The notes under the pieces were generated by a model. It was not told the origin of the DNA, made no database searches, and worked only from the letters and a program-made list of their open reading frames with translations. Positions 1 to 8,922 of a stretch of 15,093 nt of DNA are shown here, piece after piece. Both the position numbers and the translations under genes were made by a program. Position 1 is the stretch's first letter; each line of letters starts with the position of its first letter. Where the stretch lies: positions 1 to 15,093 of the forward strand of contig JANBQC010000648.1 of the NCBI GenBank assembly GCA_027576995.1, written 5' to 3'. The DNA comes from Dimargaris cristalligena. Its lineage: Eukaryota; Kickxellomycota; Dimargaritomycetes; Dimargaritales; Dimargaritaceae.

Positions 1-370
1 TGAAGGAAAAGAGAATCAGCTAGCATAAAGAAATAAAATAATATTAATGACCCCGGACCGTTCCCATGGAAATAACTTGTCAATTGTCTGGTGGCCTTGA
101 ATTCATCCAAAGTATGACGACTTTTTGGATTAGCAATATGTGCTGGAGCTTACACAGCCTCTGGCCGGCTGCCCACGGCAGCACATAAGCATATGTAGAG
201 TTTATTGGGATAAACTAGGGGGTAAGGAATAAGCTAAGGAATTGAATCAGTACCAGTGGGGCCTAATTATATATACACAGGGATAGCTCTAGAGGGAGGT
301 CCCTAGAGAAGGATATTACTAAGGCTAAGGTATAGGAAAAATAGGCTAACTGGATAGCTGTTAGGGTCTG

Positions 371-401
371 AAAGACTCTAATGGTAACTGGAAGAGTCTT
401 T
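371..401. repeat. Short inverted repeat, 9-bp stem
   Basis: AAAGACTCT (371-379) and AGAGTCTTT (393-401) are perfect reverse complements separated by 13 bases. No T-tract follows and no gene ends nearby, so a terminator role is not supported. It may be chance. Confidence 0.4.
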
Positions 402-690
402 GGATCAGTACTTGAATGATTAGTACAAAGTAAGGAGTCTGGAAGGGGAAAAGTTATATGATATAGGATGATCCCATAGTACTAGGTGTGGTTATGGGAA
501 GGTTAATATGGTGCTATAAGGCCTAATAGGGACAGACACCAATATGTCTAGATTAAGCCTAATTAGATGGTCCAATAGGCATGCAAATGAACTAAAATTA
601 TTATGACTGAGAGTGGGGAAGTAAAACCACTAATTAGGTTTATTTATTCTTTCAAGGTCACAGTTTAAGGAATTCAAATGTAGGTGTATT

Positions 691-882
691 TCAATAAATT
701 AGTGTTCCAAAGTTATTAGAGACTGTAACATTTGAACTCGGCGGGTATTCCCTCCCACCCACCAGCCATTCCCTTTTTCCATCTGAACGAGATGCCTGAA
801 TACGAGTGATGTTGACCCACTCCACTGTGGCTTGTATTTCTTTTTGATATCGACTGGGCTCTTCCTTCGTTTCTACTGTCCG
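691..882 (-). pseudogene. Chromodomain-like remnant, possible retroelement fossil
   Basis: One minus-strand frame is open for 63 codons, from just after a TGA at 885-883 to a TGA at 693-691. The middle reads like a weakened chromodomain: residues 26-36 are TRIQASRSDGK, followed by REWLV, then EYPPS and a T at 53. This matches the general pattern of a chromodomain (I..SR...GK..YLV.W.GYP.S...T), but the aromatic-cage W of the VKWKGYP segment is replaced (VGGREYP). Such domains end the integrases of Ty3/Gypsy chromoviruses, and I see no integrase or reverse transcriptase nearby. A T-rich acceptor-like stretch ending TTTTTGTAG lies directly upstream on this strand, but splicing there would run into the TGA in this frame. 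It may be a decayed fragment, or a 3' exon reached from the next AG (ACGGACAG). An open frame of this length is not rare by chance. Confidence 0.25.
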
Positions 883-1046
883 TCATCTACAAAAATAAAA
901 AAAAATAGTATTGCATGTCTATATATACAATGGTCAAAACAAGAGGCGCTAGACTAGCATCCCCACTATTCAAGGGAGCGGAGATAGGACTGAATAGATA
1001 GGAGGGTGGAGCCGGGTGGCGCCCTTGAAGCCCGACTTGCGAAAGT

Positions 1047-1053
1047 ATAAAAT
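1047..1053 (+). promoter_or_regulatory. TATA-like box (TATAAAA)
   Basis: TATAAAA in the context GAAAGTATAAAATGCC. The first ATG-started frame of any length downstream begins 240 bases further on (1293). No recognised gene follows, so use as a promoter is unproven. Confidence 0.2.
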
Positions 1054-1091
1054 GCCAGACCATCTATATACAGTTTCCGCGACGACTAAGG

Positions 1092-1127
1092 TAATATTAG
1101 TACACGTGGCCCACATGTTAATATTAG
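1092..1127. repeat. Imperfect palindrome with E-box
   Basis: ACACGTGG, one C, then CCACATGT form a near-perfect inverted repeat with one mismatch. On the left it is flanked by TAATATTAG and on the right by TAATATTAG again, and these near-palindromic words extend the dyad with a small bulge. The left arm contains CACGTG (1103-1108), the E-box bound by bHLH regulators such as Cbf1 or Pho4 in yeasts. A regulatory or cruciform role is inference only. Confidence 0.4.
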
Positions 1128-1292
1128 GCGTAAGCCACTATCGCCTTGCATAACCCTTAAAGGTCCGAATGGCCCTCGGCAAGTGTAACAACCGCTAATG
1201 GGTGTTATCGTCGACTTACATCCAGGGTGCTCACGAGGGAAAGTTCTAAGGTTGCCAAATTCGCATGATATACCATCGCAATATTGATCGTC

Positions 1293-1577
1293 ATGTTTCG
1301 CTCATTTGCTCTAGGTTACTTGCGCCTACCAGCCCAGATTAGTTCGGTTGTAAAGGAAGAAATAGACCCGTCTACGCTGCTTGTGGCAGTTTTGAAGCTC
1401 TCACTTGCCGGTGGCCTTGTTAATGGCTATCGTTTAGCGACCCAGTTTATTATTGCGTCGTCCACAGGACCAGACCTGCATATTTATAAAAATATAGGTA
1501 GAATATATGTAATAGGGCGGAGTTTAGTCCCATATTGGATGGATTACACCGTTATATCATCACAATTTGGCATTTAA
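1293..1577 (+). CDS. Unrecognised 94-codon open frame
   Basis: Open from ATG 1293 to TAA 1575-1577. I do not recognise the product. The N-terminal half has a mildly hydrophobic stretch (LLVAVLKLSLAGGLV, about residues 32-46), and the C-terminal half is AT-rich with codons unlike the confident genes here. There is no polyadenylation signal close behind it and no family match that I know. It is most likely a chance frame. I list it because it is the longest unexplained plus-strand frame in the first 3 kb. Confidence 0.12.
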   Translation: MFRSFALGYLRLPAQISSVVKEEIDPSTLLVAVLKLSLAGGLVNGYRLATQFIIASSTGPDLHIYKNIGRIYVIGRSLVPYWMDYTVISSQFGI

Positions 1578-2213
1578 TTAATTTAAGTAGCCATTTTAAT
1601 CGTATAGCGAACAGATCGGTTAAACCGACAGTAAAGTAGCATGCAGGTCACAAGGTCGGATGGGTTTATAGACCGATTAGTATAAGAATGAACCGCATTA
1701 TATTGGCTCAAAAGAAGAGCCGACTGTAACGATATAATGGTTTAGAGATAAGCTCACTTCGTTCAGCGTCAATGTTGGTGTTAAGACGAAGGTTTATTCG
1801 AGGTATGGAAATAAGATAGATGAAAATAAGGAAACAAGTAGAAAAACTAAAACGGTGATGGTGCGAATTGTTGGGGATGACGATTGATGTTATTTTTCAA
1901 CGTCCACCGAGGACGTTCTTTATAAAGTATTGGTATGGTTGTTTTGGCCGGAATATAAATATGGCGTGTTGCAGTAAAGCCAGGATACCCTGGAATAATG
2001 TAAGACAGTAATAACTCGGACCATTGAATAATAATTAAAGGGACACGGAGGGACACGCCAATAATATAATGTGCGTTAGACAAGGGACGTAAAATGTCAC
2101 ACCGACGATGCCTACTTGACTTGTGCCTTAGTGTGGAGGTTGGGTGGCTCGCTGCGATGGTGCGGGGGGAGGGGGGCTGGCATCACCTGTGTCTAATTAC
2201 TAATATTAGGGCT

Positions 2214-2220
2214 TATAAAA
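2214..2220 (+). promoter_or_regulatory. TATA-like box (TATAAAA)
   Basis: TATAAAA followed by AGCGGG, a good core-promoter match. The nearest long plus-strand frame starts with ATG at 2343, 129 bases downstream. That spacing is similar to the TATA-to-ATG distance of the two small genes at 8923 and 13435, but a short upstream ATG frame (2291) intervenes. Confidence 0.25.
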
Positions 2221-2342
2221 AGCGGGTGGGCTGAATGAGGGACCTCTCCAAGCACATTCCCGGTCCGTCACCGTTGCTATTCTAAAAGCCCATGCGAGGG
2301 TGACTGACGCCACCTGGATCAGGCATTTTTCTTTATAGATAG

Positions 2343-2531
2343 ATGACCAAGCACGGATGGGGAGGGACACCGAATGCACTACACCGGTCGAAGCCGCACC
2401 CCTTGAAAAACCTCCATTGCCGATCCCCGTTTACTTATTGCTTTTATATTTCTAAGGCACCCCTGGGTGTGGTGAGTCCGCTGGAACTCCCCCACTCCAA
2501 AAGCCCTGCAGAGCCAAATCTACTGGTTTAA
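2343..2531 (+). CDS. Unrecognised 62-codon open frame behind a TATA box
   Basis: ATG 2343 to TAA 2529-2531, with no recognisable domain. The composition is rich in Pro, His, Leu and Ser, with three Cys or aromatic-rich patches and no clear signal peptide. The only support for a gene is the TATA box 129 bases upstream. More likely non-coding, or part of an untranslated transcript. Confidence 0.12.
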   Translation: MTKHGWGGTPNALHRSKPHPLKNLHCRSPFTYCFYISKAPLGVVSPLELPHSKSPAEPNLLV

Positions 2532-3167
2532 CCTCCCCCCACTCACCTCATTATCAAGCGGGATAGGAAATTGTACTTTTTTTCAAAAATAAAATAAAAT
2601 AGACGTGGTCAGTCATCCTACCGAGGTTAGGGGGATAGCGGCTTCCCAATCGCGGAACTCTCATCGTCTGCAATATTCAGCCATGTAAGGGGAGCTTATT
2701 TTAGAATCTGTACGGATGAGTAGATATGGGTGCCACTGCAGCCATGCGTCGCATGACGAGAGGACAATTCATGCAATGATTATCCGGATATTATAACCCC
2801 CCCTCCTTTGGAGACTTGGATATGGTTCAAGGAAGGTCGCTCATTCACTGGTTTGGAGGAAGGGGAGTCTAATGAATTTATACGCTTACTCCTCACAGAC
2901 CGGTCCTCACGGCAAGTGGTTTACGAGAGCTGTCTTCGGCAGGGGAGGGGGGCACAACGTGCAGGTCTCCCCACTATAAAACCTATCCCTACGCCGAGTT
3001 TCATTGGAATCTAGCCCAACCTCCTTCCTCTCCTTAACTTCGCCCAGAGACCATCCCTCGCCCCCGTCTAATATCCAGCCAACCCCATACGGTTACAATC
3101 TGCGTAACATATAACGTGTAAAGTATCTTCCCCTCCCCCCATCGTACGGATCCATAGTCTATTAGCC

Positions 3168-4725
3168 ATGTCGGCCATCAACGCGGATCCCAAGCTTATC
3201 TTGTTCAGCGACACCACTCTGCGCGACGGCGAACAGGCCCCGGGCGTCCATTTCACCGCTGACTCCAAGGTAGAAATCGCCAAGGGCCTGGCGGAGCTGG
3301 GGGTCGACATTATTGAAGTCGGCTTCCCGGTATCCTCGGAGCAAAACTTCGACACCTGCCGGCGCATCGCCCGCGAGGTGGGCCACCACATGACCCACCG
3401 GGAGCACATTGGCCAACCGGTTATGATCTGTGCGCTCTGCCGGACCATGGAGAGCGATATCCTGCGCACCTATGAGGCTATTAAGGATGCCCCGCGCTTC
3501 CAGATTCGCCTCTTTATCGCCACTTCCAATATTCACCTCGAACATAAACTCCGTATTTCCCGGACCGAGTGCCTCCGCCGCGTGCGGGAGGGGATTCGAC
3601 TGGCCCGGACCTTGTCCCCCAATGTTGCATTCGGGGCTGAAGACGGTGGTCGTACCGACCCCGATTTCCTGACCGAAGTGTTTGGGGTGGCCATCGAGGA
3701 GGGCGCTACCCTGTCGTTGATTGGGGATACCGTGGGCGGCTGTATCCCAGCGGAGTTTCATCAACTGGTCAAATATTGTGTCGAGCGGACGCCTGGGTCG
3801 AAAAAGGTAAGTTACATTAGATATTCTCAGGGGGGAAAGGTCCTCATGACTGCCCTTAGATTAATACTCGTGGAGGGGGACTGCATCCATTCCTCACTCG
3901 ACGCACATGCCACTCAGGCCGGTTCATGGCAAAATACTGTACTGCGTCGATGGCTGACCCAGCCTTGCATGGGTGCAGCCGGCCCAAGGTTTAGGTCATT
4001 CGGCCAAATAGACGACTACCTGACATCGACGCTGGTCCTTCTGGGACCCACGTTATGGCCATGCCCACCTATCCGATAACTAACTCTGCTTATACCGAAC
4101 CCTGATATATGGATGCGATAACCTTTTTATGGGGCAACCGTGTCTTTCTCTCACTCTGATTTAGACCATCTGGGGCGTACACACCCACAACGACCTTGGT
4201 CTCGGCGTAGCCAATACCTTGGCCGGCATTGAAGCCGGAGCCACATTGGTGGATGCCACGATGCTGGGCATGGGTGAGCGAGCCGGCAATGCCGCCCTCG
4301 AGGAGGTGGCCATGTGCCTGTCCACCCACGCAGCCCACTACCATGCCACCCACCAGCTCAATACGCCCCATTTCACGCGGGTTTGCCGGATGGTAGCCGC
4401 CCGCAGCGGCATGATCCTGGCCGCCAACAAACCCATCATTGGCCAAAACGTCTTCCGTCACACATCGGGGATTCACCAGGACGGGATGCTTAAGAACCGG
4501 TCAACCTACGAATACCTCAACCCTAATGATGTCGGCGCCACCAGCGATGCGCTTATCCTGTCCGCCCAGAGTGGCCGCACCGCCCTCCTGTCCCGCCTTG
4601 GCTTGCTGGGTTATACCGGTATCCCTAATGATCAATTCCAGTTGTTGTTCGCCAAATTCAAGAACCTGGCCCAAACGAAGCTCGAGGTGGACGATGCTGA
4701 TTTAGTAAAACTAATGAGCGACTAA
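3168..4725 (+). CDS. leuA: 2-isopropylmalate synthase, bacterial/plant type, catalytic domain only
   Basis: Two exons, 3168-3806 and 4165-4725, join in phase 0 across a GTAAGT...TTTAG intron and give 399 residues. The family condenses acetyl-CoA with 2-oxoisovalerate in the first committed step of leucine synthesis. The N-terminal motif DTTLRDGEQ (15-23) supplies the catalytic Arg and metal-binding Asp. Further motifs are FIATS (116-120), EDGGR (158-162), DTVGG (187-191), the metal-binding HTHND (219-223), GMGERAGN (248-255) and SGIHQDG (314-320). The protein stops shortly after the linker helices, so the C-terminal domain that binds leucine in E. coli LeuA is missing; plant MAM enzymes are similarly shortened. 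The usual fungal LEU4 is a longer, different type, which suggests transfer from bacteria or another lineage followed by intron gain. Two positions depart from common LeuA sequence: A157 (usually Ser or Cys) and G186 (usually Pro, before DTVG). No targeting peptide is evident. Alternative: a related chain-elongation synthase. Confidence 0.85.
3807..4164 (+). other. leuA intron (358 bp)
   Basis: The donor is AAG/GTAAGT at 3807 and the acceptor is CTGATTTAG ending at 4164. The C/T-rich run CTTTCTCTCACTCTGAT lies just before the acceptor, with CTGAT as a possible branch site. The two flanks join in frame and restore the conserved strand leading to HTHND. The upstream reading frame stays open for 90 codons into the intron, to a stop ending at 4079. 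A retained intron would therefore give a 303-residue protein that lacks the HTH metal site. Confidence 0.85.
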
Positions 4726-5801
4726 GGGTCGGTGTAAATTGGCACGGTTTCTCAGTAGGGGCCTTCACTCGTATATTGGTTATCCCCTTGGCTTACATGG
4801 ACTATCACACCTATAACATAGCAGACTTGCCACCAGGCGTAATACACATTCGCACACACACACACACACACACATATATATACATATAATTATACTGGGG
4901 ATTCGAGACAAGTAAAGAGGAACAGCTAGTAAACTGATGCTGGTGAATATAATGTCGCCAAGTTAAAGCGAGAGTGCCTCCATTAGGCCACAGTGGGTCG
5001 ATTAAGTCTGGGTGGGGGTGGGTAGTTTGGGTCGAATAAAATATTTATACAGGGGCTATACGTTACTGCCACTGCTGAGGAAAATCCCCAAAAGCACTCG
5101 GAACCAGCGGCTCCTCGTAGTATCTACTTTGTGACTATCGCCAATGGCTGGTGGACGCACTTTCTCCTGAAGAACACCGAAGGTCCCTGACTACTATCAA
5201 CTAAAATTAGATTACCTGGGGTCTTTTACCATTAGATTGGGTACCGAGACTGGATACCAGCGCACTGTTTAGTCAAGGAGTGAGGAAGACGCCGCCATTT
5301 TAGTAGGGCCAAGTGCCCATGGTTATCCGAGTTGTTATTGTAAAGCCACGCAAATGAACATTTGGCCAATTCCCAATATAATCACTTGGGCCATTTCCCT
5401 CTTTTACCATTACAACCTAGCCCGGCCTGTGCCGATCGACCAGAGAGCCCCCTTCCGTACACTGGCATTACTTATAACCAATGATTTAGTGGATGAAATG
5501 CCGTAAATAAGGGCAACGCAATATAAATGACCAAATAAATTGACTAATGATGATAAAGGAATGGGCTACGGGTATAGAAGAGCAGGGCGAAGGTAACCGA
5601 AGAGAAAACGATATTACATAGTTCAAGGATGCGGAGAGTGAAAGGAACTCAATAAAAATATTGTGGAGTGAAAATGATGAGTAAGGACGGCGAGTAAGTG
5701 TAATTGTTTATATTTAAAAAATATATCATCCGAATGCAGACCTTGATAGCCACTGGACATTGGCCTGGCACATTGGCCACGGCCTAAGCGGGTTAGTCCA
5801 T
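4726..5801. other. Intergenic region between leuA and ATG3
   Basis: The genes on either side converge here (leuA on plus, ATG3 on minus), so this stretch should hold both 3' ends. It is AT-rich with no supported coding frame. AATAAA at 5035-5040 (+) lies 310 bases beyond leuA, rather far for its polyadenylation signal. CATTGGCC is repeated at 5758-5765 and 5771-5778, just past the ATG3 stop. A microsatellite is listed separately. Confidence 0.6.
4853..4882. repeat. Compound microsatellite (CA)11(TA)4
   Basis: Eleven uninterrupted CA units (4853-4874) run straight into four TA units (4875-4882), followed by ACATATAAT. It lies 127 bases after the leuA stop and outside any gene. It is likely to be length-polymorphic between isolates. 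Confidence 0.95.
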
Positions 5802-7459
5802 TTAGGCGTCTGTCGAGTAGGTATAGTCGTATTCGATAGTTGGCAAGACGCTTGACATAAATTTGAGAAAAATAATAAGGTACCTATAAAGATTATCGGT
5901 TTGGTAACCCCAGTGTTTTTGAAAGGATTCCATAGACACAGCAGGCAGGGAGGTAAAGCAGTGAGGCATATTCAAGCAATAGGGGTGATTAGTAGCCGGA
6001 ATAAAGTTCAAAGAGGTTGGCGGCAAAAACCCTACATTTTCCACTGAAATGTGTTTTACATATACATGAAAGATGGTAAGCGCTATCGATGAGCACTTTG
6101 GCCAATCGCATATAACGCGGGCCAAGGTCGGCTATTGTGCCCGAGGGGAACAACTAAGCTGGCCCCCAGCCGTATTTAACTATCCGGGGGATATTCTACA
6201 AACATGGCTGCCAACTTACTGGTCTACCCGGATCTCCCGGCCGCTCTCTTGGGACATGGTCAGAATCTTTTTCATGACATTGGCGTGTTTACAGGGATGT
6301 ATGGACGCCAATGACAGTTTCTCGTGGGGATGGGGCTCGATAGTGACAGTCTTCTTGGCGTGGTCTTCCGAGATGTCTTCAAAAATTTTGGACGGGCGCA
6401 GCGAAGAGCCGGCTTCATCGTAACCCGATAGCCATATACGCGGGGTCTGGTAGTACTTGTCGTAGGTGATGCTGATGTCGTAGGTTCGCGTACGCAGAAT
6501 GTTGTCGCTGACTGGGGCGTCCCGGCCGTGGTCGTTGGGTAGAGCAGCTGGGTCATCCTCCTCATCCTCGTCCTGGCTCTGCCCTAGACTATCCCACTCC
6601 TCATCAATATCGGGTATTTCATCGATATCGGAGGGGATGACCTCCTCGGCATCATGGGCGGTCGATAGGCCCGGTGGGGAGAGTACCCCGGCACTCTTCG
6701 GGGATGGTATCTGGCTCCCGGTGGGGATACCTCCGAGCTGCAAATGAAGAACGTCTTCGGTTATTTCGTCCATGTCATCGTGGGGCCCCTGCTCCCGTCG
6801 AACTCCGTTGTGAGTGGTGACCCACCCATCTTCGGCCTCCTGCTCATCAGCGAAGCCATCCTGTCCGGAGCCATAGTTGAGGTCACTTACTCGGCGCAGA
6901 CAGGGTACATTTTTGGTTATGAGATACTGTTTATCGGCGGGTAAATAATCACGGCGCTTGCTGGGAATTCCGGCGGACCAGCTCCATGTAGGGCATTTGT
7001 ATACCAGGTAGTCACCGGCGGCGATGAACTAATGAGAATGGACATGGGTCAGTGAATGGGAAAGAGATACTGGACATTAGAATAGGATATGGTAATGTAT
7101 AGGGGTGAATACGAAGGCGCCGGAGTCCATACCAGCAGTGCCGTACAAAGTGGGAAGGGCCGGGCCTAACCTGTCTCTACAGGTAGGTGGGTACACAGGT
7201 ACCATCGCAGCGGCTGTATTCTATATAGATATATATGTGGATATGCGATTCCTTTATACGAAGTCAACTAGAAGGGTATACTATTTCAGTATTGTATACT
7301 CGGCCACCTATACGCTGGAGAAGGGCACCCCTGGCCGAAATTCCCAATAGAACCTACCTCTTCGGGAGTCAGGACGCCGGTTTCTTTGAATTTGGAGTTT
7401 TTCAAGAGGGGGTTTAGGTATTCCCGGATACCATGGAAAATACTGTGGACCGATGACAT
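5802..7459 (-). CDS. ATG3: Autophagy-related protein 3, E2-like ATG8 ligase
   Basis: Three exons (7459-7358, 7028-6220, 5883-5802) give 330 residues, close to yeast and human Atg3 (about 310). The introns are 7357-7029 (GTAGGT...ATTAG) and 6219-5884 (GTAAGT...TATAG). Atg3 takes Atg8 from Atg7 on a cysteine thioester and passes it to phosphatidylethanolamine on the phagophore membrane. Visible are an N-terminal amphipathic-looking helix (residues 2-21), the TGVLTPEEF signature (27-35), CPTWSW (46-51), an acidic disordered insert (about 160-194), TYDKYYQTPR (222-231), the catalytic HPC motif with Cys280, and the C-terminal IFLKF and PTIEYDYT signatures. WDSL at 179-182, after two glutamates, is a candidate Atg8-interacting motif. 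A GTAAGT inside exon 2 (6890) looks like a donor, but the reading frame continues through conserved sequence. ATG 7459 is the only start giving the family N terminus. Confidence 0.95.
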
Positions 7460-7508
7460 GCGGGCAGCGGAAGACTGGGCCAGGCCAATATAATGGGTCG
7501 GGCGCCGC

Positions 7509-7516
7509 TATATAAA
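7509..7516 (-). promoter_or_regulatory. TATA box candidate for ATG3
   Basis: Minus-strand TTTATATA lies 50 bases upstream of the ATG3 start codon, next to a GC-rich GGCGCC dyad. The word is TATATAAA on the plus strand, so it could serve either direction, but only the minus strand has a gene directly downstream. This placement would give a very short 5' leader. Confidence 0.4.
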
Positions 7517-8747
7517 GAGCGACAGGAGGTATACTAAAAAGCGATGCACCCCAAGATGGAACTGCGAGGAGCCTAGGGCTAATAAGGAAATAGGAAGGGA
7601 AGGGAGGAAGTCGAGTCGGCTCAAGGAATGGGAGTAACTGAATAAGTATAGAATAAAATTGAAATGGTAGAGCGGTAGAATGGTGTGGGTTGTGTCGCCT
7701 GTATGCATGGGTTAACTAAAGTCCGCTAAGCCCTTTGCTGGTATGGGGAAAGTGCGCGAGTAAGTAAGTGGCCTATGACACCCGCCACTCTTTATCCGGT
7801 TTACTGACAACTCTTTACTATAAACCCGAACTACCCAACACTATATACCATATACCGGCTTCTTCGACGACGACGACCCACTCATGTGATATCCTCACTG
7901 ACTTATCACGCTTTTTTTCAAGGACCAGTGAATAGTCCCGCGCTAGAAATCTTGTTTGGGCCATAGGTGGGCTCGCAGGTTAACTGCTGACCCCAGGCTG
8001 TGCTAGTAGAGAGGATAATAAATAATACACGGACGGGTCGACTTAACCACGGCTGAGCGTGAAGGATTTTCTTCCATGCCACATTGTTTATAATTTAGTT
8101 TGACTGATGTTCGATAGCCGAATCCCCCTTATTGGTAAAGCCTGGCCGAATACCTTATACTCTATTTACCTAAATGTCGGGAATACCGTTCGACACTGCG
8201 GACAAAGTGTACCATACGGAAGAATATAGGGGCCATTCGACCCACTCTGCCAATGGGAGGGACGATAAGTAAATAATTTACGCTAGAGTGAGTTTAGGGA
8301 ATCATGCATTTTTAATTGGTCTCGCCGGGTTTACACTCCGGGCATTTCCATTGTGCGGCTGGACGGGGAACCTCCCCCATTTCCATTGAAAGCTAATGAC
8401 TGCTATACAACCCGTGGGTAACTAGGGAAAGGAGGAAAGGAAGGGTACACAGTCGAACAGTCTATGGGTAGACAACGGAAGGAGCTAAACGGCTAATAGG
8501 GAAGCGTACTAAGAGAGGTAAGGGTGTTACGAGCTCTATGGGCCCTTGTCTTCACTGTACCGGGACCCGCAAAGGATCCTTTGGTTCTAGAATAGAGCCA
8601 TCTCTTTCGATAGAAAGGTGGCGTGGGGTCCTATATCGACCGTTCCACGGCGCCGCAAGACTGAACAGCTGACCAACGGGGGAATAATGTTCGAGGGTAT
8701 ACTTCCCCCGTTCGCCCTAGAGGGTCGGTTTGTGAGGGATGTTGAGG

Positions 8748-8755
8748 TATAAATA
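8748..8755 (+). promoter_or_regulatory. TATA box of the small secreted-protein gene
   Basis: A consensus TATAAATA, followed by GCCCGGCC and then a C/T-rich leader, 168 bases before the ATG at 8923. No convincing GT donor lies between this box and the ATG, so an uninterrupted leader of roughly 140 bases is likely. Confidence 0.6.
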
Positions 8756-8922
8756 GCCCGGCCATCTCCCCCTCTATCTAGAATCAATTACCACAGTCTC
8801 ACTCTCTGATTTCTCTCCACAGCCGTTCTATATTCTGTTCGACCTCCTCTATCCATTCACTGTTTTGGCCTCTCCGCGGGTCTATCAGTCTATCGCTCTC
8901 GAATGTGTTGCCTCGTATCCCC

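Larger units (their letters stand above)
1..3167. other. Long gene-poor region left of leuA
   Basis: About 3.2 kb without any gene I can name. The sequence is AT-rich and broken by stops in all frames, apart from a few short open frames listed separately. Bases 280-470 are rich in purines and short CTAAGG/GGATAG-like words. G-rich runs lie at 2163-2180 and 2943-2952. Nothing here resembles a tRNA with A and B boxes, a U6 RNA core or an rRNA segment. The immediate upstream part of leuA (3010-3167) is C/T-rich and shows no strong TATA box. Confidence 0.6.
7460..8922. other. Divergent intergenic region between ATG3 and the secreted-protein gene
   Basis: It should hold the upstream regions of two divergent genes. 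No supported coding frame. The part near ATG3 (7530-7700) is purine-rich on plus and gives a spurious hydrophobic minus frame. (CGA)4 lies at 7865-7876. CATTTCCATTG occurs twice as a direct repeat (8343-8353 and 8378-8388), 35 bases apart. The 3' part carries the TATA box listed separately. Confidence 0.6.

Noticed and set aside
2808..3014. 68-codon plus-strand frame ending 153 bases before leuA
   Set aside because: It starts at TTG rather than ATG, shows no motif, and cannot be joined to leuA by an obvious splice pair. The LeuA N terminus is already complete at 3168.
3162..3764. 200-codon open frame on the minus strand across leuA exon 1
   Set aside because: It is the antisense of a clearly conserved LeuA catalytic domain, it has no motif of its own, and GC-rich exons often leave the opposite strand open.
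4090..4476. 128-codon minus-strand frame over leuA exon 2
   Set aside because: It is antisense to the conserved HTHND and GERAGN segments and crosses the intron boundary. No family resemblance.
4890..4912. tRNA B-box-like word (GATTCGAGAC and its complement)
   Set aside because: No matching stems, A box or downstream T-tract could be folded around it on either strand. No other tRNA candidate was seen by eye.
6073..6423. 116-codon plus-strand frame over the ATG3 exon 2 end and intron 2
   Set aside because: It runs across an ATG3 intron and the HPC-coding exon in antisense, with no recognisable motif.
6861..6890. Possible 30-bp micro-intron in ATG3 (GTAAGT...GGACAG)
   Set aside because: The segment is in frame and encodes ten residues that fit the Atg3 loop. 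Thirty bases is far below the other introns here (178-358). I treat it as a cryptic donor inside the exon.
7508..7708. 66-codon hydrophobic minus-strand frame upstream of ATG3
   Set aside because: It lies in the C/T-rich (minus) promoter region, its end overlaps the ATG3 TATA candidate, and its composition follows the base bias.
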